A stretch of DNA of 64,000 nt from an uncultured Colwellia sp. (GTDB lineage Bacteria > Pseudomonadota > Gammaproteobacteria > Enterobacterales > Alteromonadaceae), in NCBI GenBank assembly GCA_913058245.1, contig CAJXQJ010000004.1:146678-210677 (forward strand), in the 5' to 3' direction. The notes beneath the pieces are model-generated. The model saw nothing but the letters and a program-made list of their open reading frames with translations, searched no databases and was not told the origin of the DNA. The translations under genes and the position numbers were made by a program. This document shows, piece by piece, positions 37,190-46,675 of this stretch. Numbering within the stretch: position 1 is the first letter of the stretch; each line of letters begins with the position of its first letter.

Positions 37190-37843
37190 TTAGCTTATAT
37201 GAATTACCTTTGCGACCAATTTATTGATACCCGCCGCAGCTTCTGTCATCGATGTCGCCAACATGTAAGCAGGCGTCGAAACTAACTTTCTAGCCTCGTC
37301 AGTAACAATCTCATCAACTTCACAATCTTTATGTGCTAAGCCAATATTTGATAATGATTCCGCAATTGCGGCGTCTTTGCCTATCGTTGCTTGAGCGTCG
37401 TTGCCATAAATTAACGGGATCATCGTTGGCGCAATGCACATATAACCAGCAGGCTTACCTGCACTAGCAAATGCTTTGCAAGTTGCTAGCACTTGCTCAT
37501 TAACTGATAGGTTTTCACCATTAATGGCGAAATCTGACAGGTTTTTTGCCGCACCGAAACCACCCGGAACTATCAAGGCATCAAACTCTTCAATGTAAAA
37601 TTCAGATAAATCTTCAACATCGCCACGAGCAATTCGAGCAGACTCTACCAACACATTTCGCTGCTCATCCATCATAACTTCACCTGTTACATGGTTAATA
37701 ACATGGTATTGATTAATATTAGGTGCAAAGCAACGGTATTTTGCGCCTGCCTGCTCGATGGCAAGTAAGGTTAAAACCGCCTCATGTATTTCACTGCCAT
37801 CGTAAACGCCACAACCTGATAAAATTACTGCAATATTTTTCAC
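37190..37843 (-). CDS. elbB: Isoprenoid biosynthesis glyoxalase ElbB
   Basis: 217 residues of the DJ-1/PfpI superfamily. NIAVILSGCGVYDGSEIHEA at the start, DALIVPGGFGAAKNLSDFA, and YMCIAPTMIPLIYG (the nucleophile-elbow region) identify ElbB. Glyoxalase activity is reported for the family; the link to isoprenoid synthesis is indirect. Its start overlaps the stop of the MFS transporter gene by four bases. Confidence 0.93.
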   Translation of the reverse strand: MKNIAVILSGCGVYDGSEIHEAVLTLLAIEQAGAKYRCFAPNINQYHVINHVTGEVMMDEQRNVLVESARIARGDVEDLSEFYIEEFDALIVPGGFGAAKNLSDFAINGENLSVNEQVLATCKAFASAGKPAGYMCIAPTMIPLIYGNDAQATIGKDAAIAESLSNIGLAHKDCEVDEIVTDEARKLVSTPAYMLATSMTEAAAGINKLVAKVIHIS

Positions 37844-39033
37844 GTTTCTACCTCACTTTTGTCTACGACCCTATGCATAAATTGGCATAGTAAAACGATA
37901 TAAACGGCGGCTGCCATTAATAAGGCAAATGGTAAAGCAGTGCCATCATAAAATACAGCTAAAATCGGGCCAGCTAAAGCACCAACACCAAAACGCAATG
38001 TACCATTTACGGCGGTTGCCGTACCTGCATGCTCAGCAAACTCTTGCAATATTAAGGCATTGGCATTGACAGAGATCATCGACAAACTGCCCATTAATGG
38101 CAATATTACTGCAACGTGATACACCAATGGTAACGATAGTATGTTAGCCAGCACTAGGCTGGTTGCGGCAATAACAGCTAATAACATGCCATAGCTGAGC
38201 ATTTTTCTTGAACCAACTTTTGTTACCACACGTGTATTAATAAAATGTGCAGTCATTAATGCTAAAACATTCATGCCAAACAGCACACTAAACTCAAATT
38301 CAGACACTTTAAAGACTGTTAGATAGACAAAAGAAATAGCGGTTATATAGGCAAAAAATGCGAGTGAAACCATCATCGAACTGATCAAGTCTAAACGCGC
38401 TTTTTTATTGCTGAACACAATTTTATAGCGCTCTATCGTCCGATACTCTCTTGATGCTTTTTGTGAATTAACATCAGGTAAGAAAAAAGTGCCCAACACC
38501 AAGATAACTAAGGCATATAAAGCTAAAATATAGAATATCATTTGCCAACTATGTAGTAATAGCGCACTACCAATACTAGGCGCAATCATCGGCGCCAGCA
38601 TCATGATCATACTCACATATGACAAACCTTTAGCAGTGTCTTTACCATAAAGTTGATTAATAATTCCCGGTACCACAACGGTTGCAGCGCTGCCGATAAA
38701 TGCTTGCATAAAGCGTAACACAATAAACTGCTCAATGTTCTGTGCTATGGTTAACAACAAAGTGGTTAATAAAAAACCTGTTAAACCAATAATAACCAGC
38801 TTACGTCGCGAATGTTTATCAGCCATAGGACCAAACACTAACATGCCTAGTGCATAACCAAAGAGGTAAATACTCAAGCTATTTTGCACCAATGGCATTT
38901 CTGTTGAGAAATGCTCGGCTAATGTTGGCATTGCCGGTAAATACATATCAATAGCTAAAGGTGAAACGGCAATAATTGCGGCCAGTAACGGCAACAAGTA
39001 CTTTAATGGTATTTTTACTGAGTTATTTGACAC
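37840..39033 (-). CDS. Bcr/CflA-family MFS efflux transporter
   Basis: About 397 residues from a GTG (39031-39033) that follows AGGA; longer in-frame starts overlap more of the upstream gene. Twelve predicted helices; IDMYLPAMPTLAEHF and YLFGYALGMLVFGPMADKHSRRK (motif A) are typical of Bcr/CflA drug:H+ antiporters. Lies between a MocR-type regulator and elbB in one leftward group, with overlaps on both sides. Confidence 0.88.
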   Translation of the reverse strand: MSNNSVKIPLKYLLPLLAAIIAVSPLAIDMYLPAMPTLAEHFSTEMPLVQNSLSIYLFGYALGMLVFGPMADKHSRRKLVIIGLTGFLLTTLLLTIAQNIEQFIVLRFMQAFIGSAATVVVPGIINQLYGKDTAKGLSYVSMIMMLAPMIAPSIGSALLLHSWQMIFYILALYALVILVLGTFFLPDVNSQKASREYRTIERYKIVFSNKKARLDLISSMMVSLAFFAYITAISFVYLTVFKVSEFEFSVLFGMNVLALMTAHFINTRVVTKVGSRKMLSYGMLLAVIAATSLVLANILSLPLVYHVAVILPLMGSLSMISVNANALILQEFAEHAGTATAVNGTLRFGVGALAGPILAVFYDGTALPFALLMAAAVYIVLLCQFMHRVVDKSEVET

Positions 39034-40501
39034 TCGATTGGATCCTAGTTTTTCTTTGTGGATCAGGGTATTGATGCACAAGTTTTCCTAAAATTTTAAT
39101 GGCTTCATCAATACGTTCGCACCACTGCACGCCAAAACTTATTCGCATATAATTTTTATACTTTCCTGATGGCGAGAATATCTCGCCAGGGGCAAAGTTT
39201 ACGCCTTGGGTAATTGCTTGATTAAAAAACTGGCTGGTATCAACATGCGAGCGACACCGAACCCATAACACACTGCCACCCTGCGGTTTTGAAATGCAGA
39301 CTTGTTCTGGAAAATATTGTGCTATTAACGCTCGCATTCGCTCGCAATTGTATCGAAGTGTTTTACGCAACACTTGCAGGTGCCGGTCGTATTCACCACT
39401 CATTAAATAATCAGTTAATGTCCACTGTTGCAACATTGGGGTTGAGCATGACTGAGCCCGTTTAATTCGTTTCGCCTTTTCTTCAAATTTTCCCGGTAAC
39501 AACCAACCAACCCGATAGCCCGGTGCTGCTGTTTTTGAAAAAGATGAACACGTTAATACTAAGCCTTTTTCCGAGTATAACTGCGCCGATACAGGCCTTT
39601 TTTCGGTAAAGTACAAATCACTATAAACCTCATCTTCAATTAGCGGAATGTTATTTTTCTCTAGTAAAGTCACCATATCTTGTCGCTGCTTATCAGTCAT
39701 CATAGAACCCAATGGATTATTAATGGCGGTAGAAAACAAGCAGGCTTTCACTGGGTGCTGTTCAATGACAGTTTCAAGTTCTGAAATACACACGCCATCT
39801 TCTGGGCAGGTATAAACTTCTAGAACTTTCATCCCTAAACTTTCAATTAATTCAATTAAGCCAAAATAACAAGGCGACTCAACCGCGATTATATCTCCTC
39901 GCTCTGCCACACATTGTAGCGCTATCGATAACGCCTCTTGAGCACCATTAGTAATGATCAAGTCATCGTGATTTACCAATACACCTTGTTCTTGATAACG
40001 AAATGCTAAATTCAATCGTAATTTAGGGTCGCCATTTACCGGCCCATAACTTACTGCTTTCTCTGAGACACGGCTTATTACTGAACGCATCAACCTAGCA
40101 AGTGCCTTATCAGGTGGATGTGCATGTACGGGATTAGAAATTCCCAAGGCGACTGAATCAGGAATATGGACAGCATCATATACTTGTTCAATTAAGCTAC
40201 GGCATGAAACTTCAGACGGTTCACAAACTGCCCATTTCGCCCGCCGTGGTAACAAGGTGCGTGCTTGTTTTGCTTTCAGATAATAACCCGACTGCGGCCT
40301 GGCAGAAATCGCACCTTGCCGCTCTAGCTCTACATAAGCCTGTTTAACCGTCGGCACACTAATGTCGAATTGACGACTAAGCTTACGAAGGCTAGGTAAT
40401 TTATCACCAGGACGTAAAGCGCCACTTTTAGTCTGGTGCTCAACAAAATCGATAACTTGTTGGTATAAAAACTCGGGCGCAGATTTATCAACTAGACGCA
40501 T
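39023..40501 (-). CDS. MocR-type regulator (GntR HTH fused to aminotransferase domain)
   Basis: 492 residues. GntR winged helix at 12-75 (RPGDKLPSLRKLSRQFDISV, TVKQAYVELERQGAISARP), then a class I aminotransferase-like domain with TNGAQEALSIAL, and SSFSKTAAPGYRVGW holding the PLP lysine. MocR proteins sense PLP or amino compounds through this domain and control transport or metabolic genes; the adjacent MFS pump is the probable target. Confidence 0.9.
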   Translation of the reverse strand: MRLVDKSAPEFLYQQVIDFVEHQTKSGALRPGDKLPSLRKLSRQFDISVPTVKQAYVELERQGAISARPQSGYYLKAKQARTLLPRRAKWAVCEPSEVSCRSLIEQVYDAVHIPDSVALGISNPVHAHPPDKALARLMRSVISRVSEKAVSYGPVNGDPKLRLNLAFRYQEQGVLVNHDDLIITNGAQEALSIALQCVAERGDIIAVESPCYFGLIELIESLGMKVLEVYTCPEDGVCISELETVIEQHPVKACLFSTAINNPLGSMMTDKQRQDMVTLLEKNNIPLIEDEVYSDLYFTEKRPVSAQLYSEKGLVLTCSSFSKTAAPGYRVGWLLPGKFEEKAKRIKRAQSCSTPMLQQWTLTDYLMSGEYDRHLQVLRKTLRYNCERMRALIAQYFPEQVCISKPQGGSVLWVRCRSHVDTSQFFNQAITQGVNFAPGEIFSPSGKYKNYMRISFGVQWCERIDEAIKILGKLVHQYPDPQRKTRIQSSVK

Positions 40502-40625
40502 AACTGTATAGGTTGCATTTTCATTTTTTTGTGTATGTTATTAGAACAAATAATCAGTAAACTGTCTATTCAATAACGAAGGTTCACTTGTTTTTATTTT
40601 GAAAACACCCAACGAGGAGAGGCAC

Positions 40626-40787
40626 ATGACATTTGTATATATCGTAAAAACAGTTTTAACAAAATGGATTAATACCTTATCAAAAAGAGGTTTTAGTACT
40701 GCTCTCGTTAGGCAAGAAACACAAATGTCAGTGCATTTGGCAAGCAAGAACAATACAAATGAACAACGAACTTGCTGCTCTAAATAG
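40626..40787 (+). CDS. Small hypothetical protein
   Basis: 53 residues starting MTFVYIVKTVLTKWI. The start is well supported by GAGGAGAGG six bases upstream. The sequence is basic with a CC near the C-terminus; no family recognised. Divergent from the MocR regulator and upstream of a DMT transporter. Confidence 0.45.
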   Translation: MTFVYIVKTVLTKWINTLSKRGFSTALVRQETQMSVHLASKNNTNEQRTCCSK

Positions 40788-40798
40788 TATTAATTAAA

Positions 40799-40824
40799 AG
40801 CTAGCAATATCCTTATTGCTAGCT
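40799..40824 (+). terminator. Hairpin before the DMT transporter
   Basis: AGCTAGCAATA-TCCT-TATTGCTAGCT, an 11-bp perfect stem 18 bases before the transporter ATG. Only a short T-rich tail, so either a leaky terminator for the small gene or a leader hairpin. Confidence 0.55.
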
Positions 40825-40841
40825 ATTGTTAAGGATGAATA

Positions 40842-41807
40842 ATGAACAATACCTTTTTGTATATCATCACTGTACTGATATGGGGCTCCACCTGGATAGC
40901 CATTAATTATCAACTAGGCGATGTTGCATCAGAAGTATCACTATTTTACCGTTTCGGTTTGGCGGCATTAGTGCTGTTTATCTACTGTCAATATAAGCAA
41001 GTCTCACTAAAATTTTCTGCTCGCCACCACTTACAATTTTTCCTATTTGGTATGACGTTATTTGGTTGTAACTATTTATTTTTATACTCAGCACAACAGC
41101 ATATTAACTCAGCATTAACTTGCATCGCATTTTCAATGATCATGTTCTTTAATGTTTTTAATGCCCGTATTTGGTATGGCACCAAAATAACCAAGCAAGT
41201 ATATATTGGCGGCTTGTTGGGTTTGGCCGGCATAATCATTTTGTTTTGGCCACAGATAAATGATACCCAACTAGGTGCAGAAACGTTAATGGGGTTAACA
41301 CTATGTATTACCGGAACATTATTCGCGTCCACCGGCAATATGTTATCAATGAAAAATCAAAAGATGCAGATCCCATTAATGCCTGCAAACGCTTGGGGAA
41401 TGGCTTATGGCGCAACCTTTATGGCACTAATGGCACTGGTTCAAGGTAAAGATTTTAGTTTTGAATATTCAGCATCATACGTTACTTCGTTGCTTTATTT
41501 ATCAATATTTGGCTCAGTAATCGCTTTTGGCAGTTATTTAACCTTGCTTAATCGCATTGGGGCTCATAAAGCGTCTTATGCATCAATTATGTTCCCTGCG
41601 GTCGCGGTGGTTATCTCAACATTCGTTGAAGACTTTTCTTGGACATTGTTCACCGTTGCTGGTTTAAGCTGCATTTTGGCTGGAAATTTGGTGGTGTTAA
41701 TGAAGCCTAAAAAAAGCACATCAAGTAAAGAAAAAAGAGAAATTCTAGAAAAAGACTTTACAGAAACCAATGTAAATCAAAAAAACTTGAATACTGAATC
41801 GCTATAA
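40842..41807 (+). CDS. EamA/DMT-family transporter
   Basis: 321 residues with about ten hydrophobic helices in two EamA repeats; the start MNNTFLYIITVLIWGSTWIA carries the family's early WGSTW. The C-terminal 35 residues are charged and cytoplasmic. Members export amino acids or other metabolites; no substrate is evident. Confidence 0.88.
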   Translation: MNNTFLYIITVLIWGSTWIAINYQLGDVASEVSLFYRFGLAALVLFIYCQYKQVSLKFSARHHLQFFLFGMTLFGCNYLFLYSAQQHINSALTCIAFSMIMFFNVFNARIWYGTKITKQVYIGGLLGLAGIIILFWPQINDTQLGAETLMGLTLCITGTLFASTGNMLSMKNQKMQIPLMPANAWGMAYGATFMALMALVQGKDFSFEYSASYVTSLLYLSIFGSVIAFGSYLTLLNRIGAHKASYASIMFPAVAVVISTFVEDFSWTLFTVAGLSCILAGNLVVLMKPKKSTSSKEKREILEKDFTETNVNQKNLNTESL

Positions 41808-41880
41808 TAAGGTCTTATGACTTTCCAAATGGTCAATTTTTTGTGCGCAGTACACTTAACCTAAGTGCCAATTGCACGAC

Positions 41881-41915
41881 GGTGCTGAATACCTTCCTTT
41901 TCAGCACCGTTTTTT
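41881..41915 (+). terminator. DMT transporter terminator
   Basis: GGTGCTGAA, ten-base loop, TTCAGCACC followed by TTTTTT. Confidence 0.85.
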
Positions 41916-41930
41916 CTTTCTGTCGATTAA

Positions 41931-42740
41931 CTAGCTGAGTAACATTTTCCCTGCAACTTCTTTAACAAGTTTTGCCGCAAGTTGTGAGGTCATAGCATCA
42001 ATATCTTTATTCGGATTAAATTCAACAATATCAGCGCCAACCAAAGGTGTATTAATATTGTGAATTAAATTAATCACTTCACGTGTTGATAAACCGCCGG
42101 GCTCTCGGTGTGATACGCCTGGCGCAAAAGCAGGGTCAATACCATCTATATCTAACGACAAGTACACTGGATGTTCAAATACCAATGGTTCTGTTAACGG
42201 CCAATGTCGCATCTCAAGCGATTCAACTTCGAATTTGGCAATTTGCTGTTCTTGATGGAAGTTTAGCGTTCGAATACCAACCTGCACTAGCCTGTCACAT
42301 AAACCATCTTCCATCACTCGTGCAAAAGGGCAAGCATTAGAATAACGATTGCCCTTAAATGAGTCATATAAGTCTGAATGGGCATCAATATGTAAAATAG
42401 TTAGTTTCGGGAAATATTTACGATAACTTTTCAATAATGGGTAACTAATACTATGATCGCCCCCTAACGAAAGTAATCGAGTATTATTTGACAAAAGTTG
42501 CTCGCAACACTGCTCAATCTCTACGATAAAACTCTCTGCTTTAGCTATCTTAACATCACCTGCGTCAAGCCAACGCTTTGAGTCTCTTAGGTTGACACCT
42601 AGCTCTGTCGAGCCATTAAGTGAACCTCCATTTAGCACTTCACGAATTGCTGAAGGGGCTAACGCGGGCCCCCGTTCAAATGATGAATTATCATCAAAAG
42701 GCACACCAAGCAGTGCCACTTTAAAGTTATTGTTCGTCAT
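41931..42740 (-). CDS. Ureohydrolase (arginase/agmatinase family)
   Basis: 269 residues. Binuclear manganese enzyme that releases urea from a guanidino compound. Metal ligands visible in GGDHSISYP, ILHIDAHSDLYD and SLDIDGIDPAFAPG. VSHREPGGLSTREV also fits. The agmatinase versus arginase versus formiminoglutamase choice cannot be settled from motifs alone. Separated from the upstream metalloprotease gene by a hairpin. Confidence 0.9.
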   Translation of the reverse strand: MTNNNFKVALLGVPFDDNSSFERGPALAPSAIREVLNGGSLNGSTELGVNLRDSKRWLDAGDVKIAKAESFIVEIEQCCEQLLSNNTRLLSLGGDHSISYPLLKSYRKYFPKLTILHIDAHSDLYDSFKGNRYSNACPFARVMEDGLCDRLVQVGIRTLNFHQEQQIAKFEVESLEMRHWPLTEPLVFEHPVYLSLDIDGIDPAFAPGVSHREPGGLSTREVINLIHNINTPLVGADIVEFNPNKDIDAMTSQLAAKLVKEVAGKMLLS

Positions 42741-42752
42741 AATTTGCCCTTT

Positions 42753-42790
42753 ACTCTCTATTTAACAACAAAAGCTAATAAATAGAGAGT
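42753..42790 (-). other. Hairpin before the ureohydrolase
   Basis: ACTCTCTATTT and AAATAGAGAGT, 16-base loop. It lies between the metalloprotease stop and the ureohydrolase start and ends just before the ribosome site, so it may terminate the first or regulate the second. Confidence 0.5.
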
Positions 42791-42801
42791 GTTTCAAGCT
42801 A

Positions 42802-45234
42802 TTAGTTACCAATTGGTGAACCAGGTGGCAACTGAATTTTAGATTCAGGCAGCGAAGATTTATCATGGTTTAAACTGTAATTAATTTGCCTTGCTAACAG
42901 CTGAAAATGCGCTCGAGAACCTTTGTATTTTCGAGTACTACGTTTGTCAGCTAGCCATTGTGATAAATCTGTTAAAGTTGCATAAACTTCCGCCCTTACT
43001 TCCGGTACAACTTGTTGGCTATGCCATAAAGCTAACAAATGCTCGACAAGTTGCTGATTAACACGCTGTTGCACCAATAAAGAAGTCAGTGTTTGCGGTG
43101 ATGACTGTATTGTCGCGCCAAGAACTTTACTTAATAATTGCTGCACAGAAGGAACATCATCATCAAGCATTGTTTGCTGTTGTAGTCTCGCTAAACGCTC
43201 GGCATTTAATATAAGCGACAAGGTATGTTTAGCACTTGCTTCTGCTGCACTGATCGGATCAAACGTTAACCCTGTGCGACCATTAAAACTCTCACGAGTG
43301 CGATGGTAGCCATAAGCTTTTGGTGGAATTAACGCAGTAATACTAGTAGGCACGACTAGAGTAGTTGGTGATAACGTTTTTAAAAGTGCTGTTAACGCCT
43401 CATGTTGTTCTTTACCTGCAACCATTTTCTGTTGATTGCTAAATTGTTCGCTACGTAATTGATAGCCATAATCAACACCCGCAATAAGTTTAGCGGCAGC
43501 TTCTACTTGGAAACGATGAAAGTTATAAATTGGCACTAAAACTTCTTCAAGCTCCGACATTGGCGTGTCAATAGCAATACTATTTACGCCAAAATTTTCT
43601 AACGCTAATTTTCTGACTTTTAAAACGCGCGTTAGCTCTTGCGCGGCATTTTCCCCGTTGTCCCATAAGTGACCGGTCGCATGCGCACCCGACTTAGGGC
43701 GTGCATCTGGGTCTGATACATATTGCAAACCTTGCTGTTGTGCATTGTTAACTAACTCTGCAAGGTATTGCGCTTCGTGCTCCTTTTCTACATCCGCATA
43801 ACCATAAGCAATAACAAACTTATCCCACACACCAATATCAGTTGCATAAGCATTTTCTAAACTAATTTTATCATTCTTAATGGTAATTAATGGGTGTGGA
43901 TAATCCATCACCGAGGCTCTGTCATTAACACTTGCAGCAAAGTTATGTGCTATGCCTAATGTATGTCCAACTTCATGAGCTGATAACTGACGAATACGTG
44001 CTAATGCCATTTCTTTCATGGCACTGGTGTCAGTATTTTCTGAAGTAAATGGTGAAGTTAATCCAAGAGCAATTAAGTAATCTTGGCGAACGCGCAATGA
44101 GCCAAGTGTTACATGACCTTTTATAATTTCACCAGTACGAGGGTCAATCACTGAAGAACCATAAGACCAACCACGTGTTGCCCTATGTACCCACTGAATA
44201 ACGTTATAGCGGACGTCCATCGGGTCAGCATCGCTAGGTAACATTTTTACTTGAAAGGCGTTTTTATAACCAATAGCTTCAAAAGCTTGATCCCACCAAC
44301 GAGCTCCATCAAGTAAAGCACTTTTAACAGGCTCTGGTACACCCGCATCTAAATAGTAAATTATAGGCTCTACGGCCTCACTTACTTTAGCGTTAGGTTT
44401 TTTCTTTTTTAAACGGTGGCGTGGAATATCACGCTTAATTAGCGGTTCATCAATTGCACTCGCATAATCTGCATAGGAACTTTCCCAAAAGCCGCTATAC
44501 GGGTGAAATGTCCTAGTTTGATAGCCATTGTCTGGTAATTTAATTAGTGAATGATGCAAGTTTACTGTTACAGCGCTTGCATCTGGTGTCACAGAGCGTA
44601 AGTAAGTACCTGCTTTAGAGCCTTTATAAGTTACCGTTGCTTCCAATTCAGTGTTATTAGGGAATGCTTTTGTGCGTTTTTCATAAACTGCACTTCTCGA
44701 TGCATCAATACTAAAGTTACCTTGTTTAGTGCGCTTTAGTTTCGCCGATAAATTGTGAATATCAGACAACAAAAATGGTGTGTAATCGATAAGTGTTTTT
44801 TGCTTATCCTTTGAGCTACTACTAACTTTAAACCCCCATATAATGGAGCTGGCAAATGCTTCGTCAATAGCTTGTTTTTCTAATATATTTCCAGTATTGG
44901 CGCGATAATAGGTATTCAATTGTCGTAAAAATACCTTCTCGCCTACTCTTTCAAAGCGTACTAAACGCGTGTCCCCCAATTGGCCTCGATCCAAACCAAT
45001 ATCATTCGAACCAACACCATGTGGCAAGCCACTTTGAAATAGAAAATCTTCATTAAAGTTATCTATTTCTAAAAATACTTTTCCTGTTTCATCGTCAAGA
45101 TAAAAAGAAAAATATCCTTGTTGATGTTGCATACCGTCAATAAAATCAGCGTAGCTTGTTTTATCTTTTGCCCATAAATGTGCCGAGAGAGCACTACAAA
45201 CAAATAAAACCATTACCCTAATGAAAAACCTCAT
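42802..45234 (-). CDS. Exported zinc metalloprotease (DUF5117/DUF4953 type)
   Basis: 810 residues with a signal peptide (IRVMVLFVCSALSAHLWA). A DUF5117-like N-terminal half precedes the zinc site HEVGHTLGIAHNF (extended HExxHxxGxxH motif of metzincin-type enzymes) and SVMDYPHP, which supplies the Met-turn. A DUF4953-like C-terminal region follows. These proteases are large, secreted and common in marine bacteria; their substrates are unknown. Confidence 0.88.
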   Translation of the reverse strand: MRFFIRVMVLFVCSALSAHLWAKDKTSYADFIDGMQHQQGYFSFYLDDETGKVFLEIDNFNEDFLFQSGLPHGVGSNDIGLDRGQLGDTRLVRFERVGEKVFLRQLNTYYRANTGNILEKQAIDEAFASSIIWGFKVSSSSKDKQKTLIDYTPFLLSDIHNLSAKLKRTKQGNFSIDASRSAVYEKRTKAFPNNTELEATVTYKGSKAGTYLRSVTPDASAVTVNLHHSLIKLPDNGYQTRTFHPYSGFWESSYADYASAIDEPLIKRDIPRHRLKKKKPNAKVSEAVEPIIYYLDAGVPEPVKSALLDGARWWDQAFEAIGYKNAFQVKMLPSDADPMDVRYNVIQWVHRATRGWSYGSSVIDPRTGEIIKGHVTLGSLRVRQDYLIALGLTSPFTSENTDTSAMKEMALARIRQLSAHEVGHTLGIAHNFAASVNDRASVMDYPHPLITIKNDKISLENAYATDIGVWDKFVIAYGYADVEKEHEAQYLAELVNNAQQQGLQYVSDPDARPKSGAHATGHLWDNGENAAQELTRVLKVRKLALENFGVNSIAIDTPMSELEEVLVPIYNFHRFQVEAAAKLIAGVDYGYQLRSEQFSNQQKMVAGKEQHEALTALLKTLSPTTLVVPTSITALIPPKAYGYHRTRESFNGRTGLTFDPISAAEASAKHTLSLILNAERLARLQQQTMLDDDVPSVQQLLSKVLGATIQSSPQTLTSLLVQQRVNQQLVEHLLALWHSQQVVPEVRAEVYATLTDLSQWLADKRSTRKYKGSRAHFQLLARQINYSLNHDKSSLPESKIQLPPGSPIGN

Positions 45235-45312
45235 TTCATATCCTTGCTGTCAGTAAAATTAAAATAATTAGAAGTACTGAAAATACTCTTATTCTTGTTA
45301 TAATCGACGTAA

Positions 45313-45342
45313 AAGTAATCTTGAAAGTTTTCAAGATTACTT
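45313..45342. promoter_or_regulatory. Perfect 14-bp inverted repeat, operator-like
   Basis: AAGTAATCTTGAAA-GT-TTTCAAGATTACTT lies between the divergent metalloprotease and fbp genes. There is no T-run. The two-base centre makes it a good dimer-binding operator rather than a hairpin. Confidence 0.55.
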
Positions 45343-45462
45343 AATACGATAATTAAAGCAACTTTTGATGCTCTGATATTACATCATAACATCGAAAATA
45401 AAATACAATATACAATTTACTCTGATAAAAAGAGTATGACTCTAAAGTGATTAGGTAACCCG

Positions 45463-46431
45463 ATGCAACGACTAGCTCCAGCTTTACGTGAAGATAATGT
45501 ACCGTTAGATTTAATTTCATTGATAAAAACCATTTTAGCTGCCACAAAAGAAATTTCATTTCGTGTCAGCCAAGCCCATTTAGGTGGCTTAATGGGCTCA
45601 ACGCTTGATGAAAATATTCAAGGTGAAGTGCAAAAGAAACTTGATGTTGTTGCCAATGAGCTTTTCAAGGATATTTTATTAGAGTCAGGCTTTGTTAAAG
45701 CGATTTCTTCAGAAGAAGAAGATAGCTCTGTTGCAGGTGAAAAAAATGGCAAGTTTATTGTTTCATTTGACCCATTAGATGGTAGCTCTAATATCGATAT
45801 TAACTCGTTGATTGGTACTATTTTCTCAATTCATGAAGCACCAGCAGATATGGAAGCTAGCGATCCTGATATGTTTAAACAGTCAGGTAACAAGCAAGTT
45901 TGTGCTGGGTACGTGCTTTACGGTCCATCAACCATGTTAGTGATGACCACCGGCAGTGGTACTCATTTTTACGTTTTAGACCGCACTCATGGTGGTTACT
46001 TATTGGTTGAACGTAACGTACAAGTGCCGCAAGACACACAAGAGTTTGCGATTAACATGTCAAACCAACGCTTTTGGCAGGCACCAATGCAAAATTACAT
46101 TAATGATTTGCTTGCCGGTGACACCGGGCCACGTGGCAAAAACTTCAACATGCGCTGGATTGCCGCTATGGTAGGTGACATTCACCGCGTATTAACACGT
46201 GGCGGATTATTCACTTACCCTGCTGACAATAAAAACCCTGAAAAACCATACAAATTACGCTTAATGTATGAAGCCAACCCAATGAGCTTTTTAATTGAGC
46301 AAGCCGGTGGTAAAGCTATGACTAGTCAAGGGCGCATAATGGATATTGAGCCTACTGATATTCATCAGCGTGTTGAAGTTATTATGGGCTCAGCTAACGA
46401 AGTAGATGCTTGCCTAAGCTACTACGAGTAA
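45463..46431 (+). CDS. fbp: Fructose-1,6-bisphosphatase, class I
   Basis: 322 residues. Gluconeogenic enzyme. [21 protein letters not shown] start ([15 protein letters not shown]), [18 protein letters not shown] (metal and substrate site), [12 protein letters not shown], and [20 protein letters not shown] identify class I. Length is normal. Followed by a terminator. Confidence 0.97.
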   Translation: MQRLAPALREDNVPLDLISLIKTILAATKEISFRVSQAHLGGLMGSTLDENIQGEVQKKLDVVANELFKDILLESGFVKAISSEEEDSSVAGEKNGKFIVSFDPLDGSSNIDINSLIGTIFSIHEAPADMEASDPDMFKQSGNKQVCAGYVLYGPSTMLVMTTGSGTHFYVLDRTHGGYLLVERNVQVPQDTQEFAINMSNQRFWQAPMQNYINDLLAGDTGPRGKNFNMRWIAAMVGDIHRVLTRGGLFTYPADNKNPEKPYKLRLMYEANPMSFLIEQAGGKAMTSQGRIMDIEPTDIHQRVEVIMGSANEVDACLSYYE

Positions 46432-46456
46432 TCTCCAAGCTATAACCATTCAAATT

Positions 46457-46490
46457 AAAAACACCTGATAATTTTCAGGTGTTTTCTTTT
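46457..46490 (+). terminator. fbp terminator
   Basis: AAAACACCTGA, six-base loop, TCAGGTGTTTT, then CTTTTAT. Confidence 0.85.
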
Positions 46491-46606
46491 ATAAGTCCTA
46501 TAATTCATCAATTAGTCGTATTTTTTAATTAAAACAGCGTCTATACAATACGTTAGTATGAACATTACATTTTGGTTACAAAGTTTTCGTCGTCTTCGCT
46601 ACAAAA

Positions 46607-46622
46607 TGTGACTTTTATCACA
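46607..46622 (+). promoter_or_regulatory. CRP-like site before the chemoreceptor
   Basis: TGTGA-CTTTTA-TCACA, a perfect match to the CRP half-sites, 54 bases before the MCP start. Confidence 0.7.
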
Positions 46623-46675
46623 TATAGTGTCGCTGTAAATTTTCTATCAAAATCTTTCTCAAGGATGATGAAATT

